From positions 1 through 13,734 of the forward strand of contig CAMVDK010000059.1 in NCBI GenBank assembly GCA_947166165.1: a stretch of DNA of 13,734 nt, in the 5' to 3' direction. Both the position numbers and the translations under genes were made by a program. Origin of the DNA: an uncultured Porphyromonadaceae bacterium (GTDB taxonomy: Bacteria > Bacteroidota > Bacteroidia > Bacteroidales > Muribaculaceae). The notes beneath the pieces are model-generated. The model was not told the origin of the DNA. It made no database searches and saw nothing but the letters and a program-made list of their open reading frames with translations. Positions within the stretch are counted from its first letter, which is position 1, and every line of letters begins with the position of its first letter. Positions 5,013-12,159 of this stretch are shown here, in pieces.

Positions 5013-7583
5013 ATGAATCGAATACTACAGTTATCTATTCGCACTTTTGTTGTGGCGGTTCTCGCTGCACTCTCTTGTGCGATGAGTGCCAATGCCACCG
5101 ATGTGTGGATTCTTGGCAATGTGGGCAACCAGGATTGGAACCCCAATGTGGGGACCCAGATGAATTACGTCGGCAACGACACTTATGTTTATGAAGGCCA
5201 GTTCAACGCCACTTCGTACATCAGCTTCACCACGATGCTTGGCGACTGGGACACCATCAACCCCTACCGCTTCGGCGCCGAGTTCAACGACTTCAGCATC
5301 GAGAGCCTGCTTGGCGAGTACATCGCTTGCGGTGCGCTCGGTGAGAGTGCCAACAATGCCTTTCTGATCACCGTGGCCGGCTACTACAAAATCACGCTGG
5401 TCATGAAGCAGAACAGCCGCAAGGTGATGTTCGAGCGCCCGACGGTCGCCGTTGTCGATGGCTTGTGCTATCGCCTGTTCCCGTCATCGAAAACGGCCAC
5501 GGTGGTGAGTCACTCAAGCTACTCGTCGCTCAGCGATGTGGTGATTCCTGCCAGCCTTGCGCACGAAGGCAAGACCTACACAGTGGACGGCATCGACCAA
5601 GGCGCGTTCAATGGTTGCAACTTGCAGTCGGTCGCGATTTATGCCGACATCGCCGACTGCAATGGCGGGTTCGGCGGCTGCACGGTGGGCACGCTCTATG
5701 TGGCCGACAATGTGACGGTGCTCAAGGGCTTGGGAATCAATGCATCGGCGATTTATTGCTTCGGCAATGCTCCTGCCGAGTGCGACGATGCCACCTTCGC
5801 GACCTACAACGCCGCCCTGCATGTGCCCATGGCAGCGATGACGCAATACTTCATGGCCGACGTGTGGAACCATTTCAACAACATTACAGGCGATGCCGGA
5901 CAGCAACCCAAGGAGTTGACCCTCGTCCCGGCCGAGGCGGCCATCGAACTGGGCGGCACGCTGCAGCTCACCGCCACCGTCACGCCCACAACCATCGTTC
6001 CCCTGTGCTGGAGCGTGAGCCAGCCAGGCGTGGTGACGGTCAGCGACGACGGCCTGGTCAGCGCCCTCGCGATAGGTGAGGTGGATGTCACGGCCTCTTG
6101 CATGGGACTCAGCCAAACGAGCCACATCACGGTGCAGAGCCCATTGGTGACGGCCATGCTCACCTACCATGAGTTGAGCCTTGAGCGTGGAGCCACTGAA
6201 TCGTTCCAGTACTTCACCACGCCTTCCAATAAGCCTGTCACTTTGCGTTCGACCGACACTGCTGTGGCCACCGTGACGGAGAATAACGGCTTTGCCGTGG
6301 TGACGGCTGTCGCTCCCGGCGAGGCACTCATCATCGCCACCCCCGAGGGCGACAACGTGAAGCCCGACACCTGCCGCGTGACGGTGACCGAAATCACGGT
6401 GTCGGTCACGCTCAACCAGCGTGAGTTGGCGCTCAAGCGTGGAGGCACCGCCTATCTGCGCAGCTACACCTCGCCCATCGCCGCCGAAGTGATTTATAGT
6501 TCCACCGATGCCGATGTGGCACTCGTGCGTGTGGTCGACGGCAAGGCAATGGTGCTGGGCAACCGCCCCGGCGAGGCACTGATCATCGCCACCATCGCAA
6601 GCGAATGGGTGCGTCCCGACACCTGCCGCGTGACGGTGATCCGTCCGCTCGGCGATGTCACAGCCGACGGCCTGATCGATGTGGAAGATGTGAACAGCGT
6701 CATCAATGTCATCCTCGGCAAGGAGGAGTTGCCCGTGGGCGACAACTTCGGCTACTACGATATGAACGGCGACGGCCTGATCGACGTGCTCGACGTCAAC
6801 TCCCTGATCAACACCCTGCTCAACCCCGAGCCCCTCAATCCCCCCACGCCCCCCGCGCCACAGACCCGCACCTACACCGTGGGCGGTGTCACGTTCAAGA
6901 TGGTCGCCGTCGAGGGAGGCACGTTCATGATGGGCGCGACCGCCGAGCAGGGCAACGAGGCTTTAAGTTCCGAAAAACCCGCGCACCAGGTGACGCTCAA
7001 TGGCTTCGCCATCGGCGAGACGGAGGTGACGCAGGCGCTGTGGCAGGCCGTGATGGGCAGCAATCCGAGCAAATTCACGGGCAATAACCAGCGCCCGGTG
7101 GAGCGAGTGAGTTGGAACGACTGCCAGGAGTTCATCGCCAAGCTGAACGAGTTGACGGGAGCCACGTTCCGCCTGCCCACTGAGGCCGAGTGGGAGTACG
7201 CTGCCCGTGGCGGCAACAAGAGCATGGGCTACAAGTACGCCGGCAGCAACACCCTGGGCGATGTGGCGTGGTATTGGGACAACATCCCCTCGCAGACCGA
7301 AGGCACGGCTGGTTGCAGCACGCAGACGGTGGCCACGAAAGCGCCTAACGAGTTGGGTCTGTACGACATGAGTGGCAACGTGGATGAATGGTGCCAAGAC
7401 TGGCATGGTGCTTACAGCAGCGGTGCGCAGACCAATCCCACCGGCCCAGAAACGGGCACTGGCCGCGTGTATCGTGGCGGCAACTGGGATTACGCCGCCA
7501 GTAGCTGCCGCGTGTCGAGACGCAACATCTACAATCCGTCGTACGAGAACTACTACCTCGGCTTGCGCCTCGTCGTTCAGTGA
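5013..7583 (+). CDS. Secreted multidomain protein: Ig-like repeats, dockerin, FGE/C-type-lectin-like C-terminus (paralog 2)
   Basis: 856 aa, with the same architecture and residue register as paralog 1 up to residue 545. Signal peptide to about residue 28; SusE/F-like domain and BspA-like region identical to paralog 1; three Ig-like domains, the second and third diverged; dockerin-like pair (GDVTADGLIDVEDVN and DMNGDGLIDVLDVN) from residue 546; a Pro-rich linker (PEPLNPPTPPAPQT) absent from paralog 1; FGE-like domain 619-856 (GGTFMMGAT, RLPTEAEWEYAARGG, DMSGNVDEWCQDW, RVYRGGNW). The FGE active-site cysteines are not evident. The ATG at 5013 is chosen because it matches the paralog start and follows a -7 box; the in-frame ATG at 4920 lies upstream of that box. 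Cys22 replaces Gly22 but is not in a good lipobox, so secretion by signal peptidase I is likelier than lipidation. Likely a surface or secreted binding protein. Confidence 0.88.
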   Translation: MNRILQLSIRTFVVAVLAALSCAMSANATDVWILGNVGNQDWNPNVGTQMNYVGNDTYVYEGQFNATSYISFTTMLGDWDTINPYRFGAEFNDFSIESLLGEYIACGALGESANNAFLITVAGYYKITLVMKQNSRKVMFERPTVAVVDGLCYRLFPSSKTATVVSHSSYSSLSDVVIPASLAHEGKTYTVDGIDQGAFNGCNLQSVAIYADIADCNGGFGGCTVGTLYVADNVTVLKGLGINASAIYCFGNAPAECDDATFATYNAALHVPMAAMTQYFMADVWNHFNNITGDAGQQPKELTLVPAEAAIELGGTLQLTATVTPTTIVPLCWSVSQPGVVTVSDDGLVSALAIGEVDVTASCMGLSQTSHITVQSPLVTAMLTYHELSLERGATESFQYFTTPSNKPVTLRSTDTAVATVTENNGFAVVTAVAPGEALIIATPEGDNVKPDTCRVTVTEITVSVTLNQRELALKRGGTAYLRSYTSPIAAEVIYSSTDADVALVRVVDGKAMVLGNRPGEALIIATIASEWVRPDTCRVTVIRPLGDVTADGLIDVEDVNSVINVILGKEELPVGDNFGYYDMNGDGLIDVLDVNSLINTLLNPEPLNPPTPPAPQTRTYTVGGVTFKMVAVEGGTFMMGATAEQGNEALSSEKPAHQVTLNGFAIGETEVTQALWQAVMGSNPSKFTGNNQRPVERVSWNDCQEFIAKLNELTGATFRLPTEAEWEYAARGGNKSMGYKYAGSNTLGDVAWYWDNIPSQTEGTAGCSTQTVATKAPNELGLYDMSGNVDEWCQDWHGAYSSGAQTNPTGPETGTGRVYRGGNWDYAASSCRVSRRNIYNPSYENYYLGLRLVVQ
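5077..6060 (+). repeat. 984-nt direct repeat, copy 2
   Basis: This is the partner of 2189-3172, with no base differences seen. Recombination between the two direct copies would remove 2888 nt and join the paralog 1 promoter and signal peptide to the paralog 2 C-terminus in frame, because the offset is a whole gene-to-gene period and the two frames are in register. Confidence 0.9.
7464..7580 (+). other. DGR-variable-region-like C-terminus of paralog 2
   Basis: The segment from RVYRGGNW to LGLRLVV places Tyr, Asn, Asp, Ser and Ile codons (TAT, AAC, GAT, TAC, AGT, AGC, AAC, ATC, TAC, AAT, TAC, AAC, TAC, TAC) at positions where DGR templates in this lectin-fold family usually carry AAC. The framework residues CRVS, PS and GLRL are constant. 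Replacing these codons with AAC/AAT would recreate a typical asparagine-rich template. No such template or reverse transcriptase is in this window. Confidence 0.5.
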
Positions 7584-7602
7584 CAAATAATTTTTCAAAA
7601 GG

Positions 7603-7654
7603 AATACACCTTTGTTGCGAAGGCGATAATATGCCCTCACAACAAAGGTGTATT
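7603..7654. terminator. 15-bp inverted repeat downstream of paralog 2
   Basis: AATACACCTTTGTTG (7603-7617) and its exact complement (7640-7654) flank a 22-nt loop, 19 nt after the stop codon. The geometry matches the inverted repeat after paralog 1, but the sequence is unrelated. The plus-strand tail (TGTCTATC) is only weakly U-rich. It is probably a terminator or an mRNA 3' structure. Confidence 0.55.
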
Positions 7655-7714
7655 TGTCTATCAAAACCAACATCTTGTAGAGCCCTCTGCGAGGCCCAGT
7701 GCCGAGTAGTGCCG

Positions 7715-7819
7715 CCATCCCCGGGGCTCAACCGTCTCCGACGCTTGCGCCCTGGGGTTCAGTTCAATTCAAGGCCTGCTGGCCTTGTCCAGTTCTTCGA
7801 ACTGAATAGCCGGGGATGG
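7715..7819. repeat. Structured REP-like intergenic element upstream of engB
   Basis: An outer 10-bp stem (CCATCCCCGG 7715-7724 with 7810-7819) encloses AAGGCC-TGCT-GGCCTT (7771-7786) and a GAACTGAA arm (7799-7806). That arm can pair either with TTCAGTTC (7758-7765) or with CAGTTC (7790-7795). The overall style resembles the element at 1767-1981. It has no coding content and could be a dispersed repeat or a structured RNA. Confidence 0.5.
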
Positions 7820-7868
7820 GGTCAACACGTCTTTAATTACCTCTTATTTATATAGTGGAATCAAGCCA

Positions 7869-7900
7869 TTTGCAGAATTCGTCTGAAATCTGTAATTTTG
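7869..7900 (+). promoter_or_regulatory. Promoter of engB
   Basis: TTTG (7869-7872), a 20-nt spacer and TAATTTTG (7893-7900) form a full Bacteroidetes -33/-7 promoter. The predicted transcription start is near 7907, about 16 nt before the ATG. Confidence 0.75.
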
Positions 7901-7922
7901 CAACCTCAAACTGTTTTACAAT

Positions 7923-8537
7923 ATGAATATCCGCACCGCCGAATTCGAAATCAGCAACAGCGACTGGCGCAAATGCCCGGCTACCGATAAACCCGAGTAC
8001 GCTTTCATTGGGCGCAGCAACGTGGGCAAGTCGTCGCTTATCAACATGCTCACCCAGCGCAAGGGGCTGGCCAAAACCTCACAGACACCGGGAAAGACGC
8101 TGCTCATCAACCACTTCCTGGTCAACGGGCAGTGGTACATCGTCGACCTTCCGGGCTACGGCTACGCACGTCGCAGCAAGGACAGCCGCGAGCAGCTCGA
8201 GCGCATCATCAAGGGCTACATCATGGGCCGCCAGCAGATGACCAACCTCTTTGTGCTCATCGACAGCCGGCTCAAGCCGCAGCGCATCGACCTCGAGTTC
8301 ATCGGGTGGCTCGGCGAGAACGGCGTGCCGTTCAGCCTGGTGTTCACCAAGCTCGACAAGCTGGGCCGCGTGGCCGGAACCACGGCGGTGGAGGCCTACA
8401 AGCAGGAGCTGCTCAAGTCGTGGGAGGAACTGCCGCCGGTGTTCATGACTTCGAGCGAGGACGGACGCGGAAGGGACGAGCTGCTGGACTACATCGAGCA
8501 AATCAACCGCTCGCTGACCCAGGACGACGGGCAGTGA
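7923..8537 (+). CDS. engB: Ribosome biogenesis GTP-binding protein EngB (YihA/YsxC)
   Basis: 204 aa, the usual length for the family. It shows all G motifs: P-loop GRSNVGKS at residues 30-37, G2 TPGKT at 55-59, G3 DLPG at 75-78, G4 TKLD at 142-145 and a G5-like SSEDGRGRDELL at 177-188. The family is a cytoplasmic GTPase that assists assembly of the 50S subunit and is generally essential. The start is set by a full promoter 23 nt upstream and by the family N-terminus. The next gene begins 81 nt downstream behind a small hairpin. This is ordinary core-genome content and marks the region as chromosomal rather than wholly mobile. Confidence 0.97.
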   Translation: MNIRTAEFEISNSDWRKCPATDKPEYAFIGRSNVGKSSLINMLTQRKGLAKTSQTPGKTLLINHFLVNGQWYIVDLPGYGYARRSKDSREQLERIIKGYIMGRQQMTNLFVLIDSRLKPQRIDLEFIGWLGENGVPFSLVFTKLDKLGRVAGTTAVEAYKQELLKSWEELPPVFMTSSEDGRGRDELLDYIEQINRSLTQDDGQ

Positions 8538-8572
8538 CGCAATTTTCGGGCGGCGTTTTGCGTTTATGTGTT

Positions 8573-8593
8573 ATCGGTTCTTCTGGAGCCGAT
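8573..8593 (+). terminator. Small hairpin after engB
   Basis: ATCGGTTC (8573-8580) and GAGCCGAT (8586-8593) form an 8-bp stem with one G-T pair and a 5-nt loop. No U-run follows, so it may be a weak terminator or a leader structure of the next gene. Confidence 0.35.
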
Positions 8594-8618
8594 GCAGACA
8601 ACATTGCAAATATATAGA

Positions 8619-9992
8619 ATGACGATGAAAATGTTGAAGATATTGCTTGTGGCCGCGCTGGGCGTCGCGCCGCTGCTGGCGGCAGGGCAGATTGCCTTTA
8701 CCGGCACCGACCGCGAACCGATGGAGGTGACTCCCGAAACCAACACGGGCCTGACCAAAATCTATGTGCTGCACAGCGCCGAGGGCGTCGGGATGACCTA
8801 CCGGGCCACGACGATGAACCCGGTGACGTGGTTCGTATATGGCGAGGGTGGTGGCGGCTACGCCCAGGAGTTGCTCAACGTGGTCGACGACCCGTCGGAC
8901 CCCCTGGTGAGCAGCATCGCCGAGGTGGAGCCGGAGCGGGGCTACATCATCGAGGAAGGCACCACGCGGAGCTACGTGTGGGTGACCGACTACTCGCGCT
9001 ATCCGCTGCACCTGTCCACCATCGAGGCCGACGCCGACGGCGACTGCAACACTGTGACGCTCCACGTCGACGGCTCGGGCACCGACATCCACTACTACAC
9101 CATCACCGGCGCGCGCAAGACGCTCTCGCGCGACCTGAAGCTGACCTACAACAACCTGACCATGCAGGACTCGTCGGAGTATGTGCAGGAGGTTGTCGAG
9201 GACCTTCAGGAAGGCTTCAAGCCCACGATTGTGATGCCCGCCCCGCTGTGCGACACCGACTTCACGCTGTCGGGCGACCGGTTCATGGACTACTGGGGCG
9301 AGGGCCAGCTCATAGGCAGCGACCTGTGGCACACACAGGCCGTGGAGGTGAACACGACGGCCGTGCAGGCATCGCGCGACTACAAGAACGAGAAGAAGAC
9401 GCAGGGCGTGGAGCTGGGCGGCTCGGCGCCGTGCGACATCACGTTCACCAGCTTCTGCTCCGACGCCGTGGTGCACAAGGAGTGGCAGATGGCGAGCGAC
9501 GAGGATTTCAACAACATCATGCTGCGCCTCAACCAGGACGTGGTGGAGGAGACCTTCAACGAGGCCGGCACTTTCTACTGGCGCTTCATCGGCTCTAACG
9601 CCGACGGCTCGTGCGAGAGCCAGAGCCAGGTCTACAAGGTGACCATTGGCGAGAGCGAGCTCAAGTGCCCCAATGTGTTCACTCCCGGAACATCGGAGGG
9701 CGTCAACGACATTTGGTGCGTTTCGTACAAGAGCATCACCGAGTTCCATTGCGTGATTTTCAACCGCTGGGGCAACAAGATGATCGAGCTCAACCATCCG
9801 AGTGAGGGCTGGGACGGCACCTACCGCGGCAAGCAGGTGCCGGCGGGCGTGTACTACTATGTGATCAAGGCCGTGGGCAGCGACGGCCAGCGCTACAACC
9901 TGACGGGTGACATCAACATCATCCGCTATCACCGCGTGGACCGTGGCGGCGGCGACGACACGGGCACCACGGTGGTCGACCCCGAGCCGTAG
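8619..9992 (+). CDS. Secreted protein with type B T9SS (CHU_C, gliding-motility-associated) C-terminal domain
   Basis: 457 aa from the ATG at 8619; ATGs at 8625 and 8631 are possible, and the in-frame start at 8568 would place 17 unlikely residues before the signal peptide. The signal peptide is MTMKMLKILLVAALGVAPLLAAG. Residues ~25-349 are beta-rich and match no family I recognise. Residues 350-439 form a CHU_C/TIGR04131 domain: PNVFTPGTSEGVND, FNRWGNKMIEL, WDGTYRGKQVPAGVYYYVI, then INIIRYHR. In Bacteroidetes this domain directs type IX secretion across the outer membrane and surface attachment. An 18-residue low-complexity tail (ending TTVVDPEP) follows, unusual because the sorting domain normally ends the protein. 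The tail overlaps the convergent membrane glycosyltransferase gene by 64 nt. No clear promoter was found; co-transcription with engB is possible. Confidence 0.85.
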   Translation: MTMKMLKILLVAALGVAPLLAAGQIAFTGTDREPMEVTPETNTGLTKIYVLHSAEGVGMTYRATTMNPVTWFVYGEGGGGYAQELLNVVDDPSDPLVSSIAEVEPERGYIIEEGTTRSYVWVTDYSRYPLHLSTIEADADGDCNTVTLHVDGSGTDIHYYTITGARKTLSRDLKLTYNNLTMQDSSEYVQEVVEDLQEGFKPTIVMPAPLCDTDFTLSGDRFMDYWGEGQLIGSDLWHTQAVEVNTTAVQASRDYKNEKKTQGVELGGSAPCDITFTSFCSDAVVHKEWQMASDEDFNNIMLRLNQDVVEETFNEAGTFYWRFIGSNADGSCESQSQVYKVTIGESELKCPNVFTPGTSEGVNDIWCVSYKSITEFHCVIFNRWGNKMIELNHPSEGWDGTYRGKQVPAGVYYYVIKAVGSDGQRYNLTGDINIIRYHRVDRGGGDDTGTTVVDPEP

Positions 9993-11104
9993 GCCGCCAG
10001 GGCAATCACCATCCGCGCCCAGGCGATGGCGTAGAGGTAGACGTCGATGAAGAGCGTGCCGTTGAGCAGGTTGTGCACCTTGGCCGGCACGAATACGTCG
10101 ACGGGCACGATGCCGAACATCACCAGCATGGCCCAGAACAGGACGCGGTCGAAGGCCGTGTGGCTGGGCTGAAGCCAATACCAGAGCATGTAGCCCGACA
10201 GGGCGATGAGATAGGTGTGGGTCTCCGACGAGTCGCCCAGCACGATGATCCACCCCATGAGCACCCCGAGCGCCGTGGCACGGAAGGAGAAATCGCCCCA
10301 TCGCCGCCAGCCGGCAAAGAAGAGCACAAGCACCGCGGCGAGCGTCGCCAGCTGGATGATGCGGTAGTGATCGAGCGCGAGCCGGAGCGGCCAGACGTAG
10401 AGCAGGCTGGCGAAGGTGTCGGCGCTCTGATGCTGGGCGAGCATGTTCCACCAGTTCATGTAGCACGGCAGCAGGCCGTCGAATCCCACCTTGATGGCCG
10501 GCAGCAAGAGCAGCGCCACACCGGCGAGCGCCGCCCAGCACAGGTTGCGCAGCGCCTTGGGGTAGCACAGCAGCATGAGCAGCTGCACGATGCCATACAC
10601 CTTGGTGGTGGCCGAAACCATGATGAACAGCACCGCCCAGCCAGTGCGCCCCCGCTCCATGAGGCTGTAGGCGAACAGGAAGATGTAGGCCACCACGATG
10701 TTGAACTGGAACGGAAACACGCTCTGCTCGAGCACTAGCAGCAGGTAGAGGTAAATCTTGAGCTTGTTCTGCTCGAAAGGCTTGGGCAGCGTGAACACGG
10801 CCAGCGTGAACAGCGTGAAGTTGGTCAAATTCCACACAAAGGGGCCTAGCCAGCGCGGCAGCGCGGCTATGGGCCAGTAGAGCACCGAGAAGACGGGCGT
10901 GTAGAGGAAGTAGCGGCCATGGGCGTCGACAAACTGCTGCGTGTAGGGGTTGATGCCGTTCCAGAAGTCGATGGTGGAGTCGGTGTAGACAAGATAGTTG
11001 GCATAGCGCAGGCGTAGTGTCTCGATGGCCGTGGCCGCGATGGCGACAACCAGTCCGAGCACAAAAGCCCACCGCCGTGGGTACCGACTGAAGGGGTTGG
11101 ACAT
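9929..11104 (-). CDS. GT87/DUF2029-type polytopic membrane glycosyltransferase
   Basis: 391 aa from the ATG at 11104, with about ten hydrophobic membrane segments. The first periplasmic loop carries TIDFWNGINPY (Asp46), the acidic motif expected of GT-C enzymes of the GT87 family, which transfer a sugar from a polyprenyl-phosphate donor on the periplasmic side. A GTG at 11155 overlaps the upstream stop by 4 nt (GTGA) and would add 17 residues. I prefer the ATG because those extra residues are charged and precede the first membrane segment, but the GTG is a real alternative through translational coupling. It is the last gene of the operon. Its C-terminal tail (GSGSTTVVPVSSPPPRSTR) is low complexity and antisense to the end of the convergent T9SS-protein gene. 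Donor and acceptor are unknown. Confidence 0.8.
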   Translation of the reverse strand: MSNPFSRYPRRWAFVLGLVVAIAATAIETLRLRYANYLVYTDSTIDFWNGINPYTQQFVDAHGRYFLYTPVFSVLYWPIAALPRWLGPFVWNLTNFTLFTLAVFTLPKPFEQNKLKIYLYLLLVLEQSVFPFQFNIVVAYIFLFAYSLMERGRTGWAVLFIMVSATTKVYGIVQLLMLLCYPKALRNLCWAALAGVALLLLPAIKVGFDGLLPCYMNWWNMLAQHQSADTFASLLYVWPLRLALDHYRIIQLATLAAVLVLFFAGWRRWGDFSFRATALGVLMGWIIVLGDSSETHTYLIALSGYMLWYWLQPSHTAFDRVLFWAMLVMFGIVPVDVFVPAKVHNLLNGTLFIDVYLYAIAWARMVIALAAYGSGSTTVVPVSSPPPRSTR

Positions 11105-11151
11105 GATGATCTGTTGCTTTTTGTGTGGAAACAGGTGCCTCTCGAGGGTGC

Positions 11152-12123
11152 TCACTGTGGTTGAGCGTTGCTGCCAGCACCGGGTTGCACCGATGGCCGC
11201 TTCCCGTTGTAGGAACCGACAAAGTAGCCCGGGCGGCGCTTCACCTCGTTAAAGACGCGCCCTAGGTATTCGCCCACGATGCCCAGGCCGAGCAGCTGCA
11301 CCCCGCCCAGGAAGAGCATGGTGACCATGATGGTGGGGTAGCCCTGCACAGGCTCGCCGAAGAATGTGGTGACCAGCAGAATGTAGAGCAGGTAGCAGAA
11401 AGCCACCACCGAGACGAGCACCCCGAGAAACGAGGCCAGGCGCAGCGGAGCGGTGGTGTAGGAGGCAATGCCGTTGATGGCCAGGTCGAGGAGCGCCCAC
11501 GGGCTCCACTTCGACGTGCCGGCGCGCCGCTGTTGCTGGTCGTAGGTGATGCCCACCTTGCGGAATCCAATCCAGGAGTACATGCCCTTGGTGTTGCGCT
11601 CCACCTCGCGCATCTGCTTGAGCGCCTCGATGCACGAGCGGTCGAGCAGACGGAAGTCGCCGGTGTCGCGCTGAATGGGTATGCGCGTGAGCCGCTGCAG
11701 CAGTCGGTAGTACCACTGCGAGGTTTTGCGCTTGAACCAACTCTCGCGGCTGGTGCGGCGCTGGGCGTAGACGTCGTCGTAGCCTTGCTCCCAGAGCTGC
11801 AGCATCTGCGGAATGACGTCGACGGGGTGCTGCATGTCGGCGTCCATGATGATCACGGCGTCGCCAGTGGCGAAATCGAAGCCGGCCATCATGGCTATTT
11901 CCTTGCCATAGTTGCGCGAGAGGTCGAGGCAGCAGAAGCGCGGGTCGGACTCGTGCAGCCGGAGCATGTGCTGCAGCGTGTTGTCGGTGCTGCCGTCGTT
12001 CACGAGCAGGAACTCCCACTCGTAGCCGGGGTTCTGCTCGAGCACTTGAGCCATGCACTGCTCGATGAGCGGCATGGAGGCCTCTTCGTTGTAGGCTGGC
12101 AGCAAGATGGTGACTTTTTTCAT
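11152..12123 (-). CDS. GT2 polyprenyl-phosphate glycosyltransferase (ArnC/GtrB/DPM-like)
   Basis: 323 aa. A GT-A domain opens with TILLPAYNEE and has VNDGSTDNT (residues 42-49 region), the metal-binding DAD at 94-96 (IIMDADMQHP) and RDTGDFRLLDR at 152-162. Two membrane helices follow (about 229-253 and 263-287), then a conserved juxtamembrane segment EYLGRVFNEVKRRPGYFV. This is the layout of enzymes that move a sugar from a nucleotide donor to undecaprenyl phosphate at the cytoplasmic face. The start is the ATG at 12123, 36 nt after the deacetylase stop, and the stop is at the start of the GT87 gene, so the three genes form one transcription unit. The sugar cannot be read from the sequence. 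Confidence 0.92.
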   Translation of the reverse strand: MKKVTILLPAYNEEASMPLIEQCMAQVLEQNPGYEWEFLLVNDGSTDNTLQHMLRLHESDPRFCCLDLSRNYGKEIAMMAGFDFATGDAVIIMDADMQHPVDVIPQMLQLWEQGYDDVYAQRRTSRESWFKRKTSQWYYRLLQRLTRIPIQRDTGDFRLLDRSCIEALKQMREVERNTKGMYSWIGFRKVGITYDQQQRRAGTSKWSPWALLDLAINGIASYTTAPLRLASFLGVLVSVVAFCYLLYILLVTTFFGEPVQGYPTIMVTMLFLGGVQLLGLGIVGEYLGRVFNEVKRRPGYFVGSYNGKRPSVQPGAGSNAQPQ

Positions 12124-12159
12124 CGGAATGCTTGGGTAGTGTGAGGGGGTGGGAAGTGG

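Noticed and set aside
5013..5100. Paralog 2 as a lipoprotein through Cys22
   Set aside because: The residues before Cys22 (ALS) do not form a good lipobox, and the paralog has Gly at this position with an otherwise matching signal peptide.
3945..7583. Active formylglycine-generating enzyme (sulfatase maturation)
   Set aside because: The fold motifs are present, but the catalytic cysteines expected after RGGSW are not, no sulfatase gene is nearby, and the domain sits at the end of a secreted Ig-repeat protein.
8571..11222. An 883-codon minus-strand open frame spanning the T9SS-protein and GT87 genes
   Set aside because: It is antisense to a clear signal-peptide/CHU_C protein and out of frame with a clear membrane glycosyltransferase. 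Its translation is dominated by Arg, His, Ala and Val with no domain, as expected of a shadow frame in GC-rich DNA.
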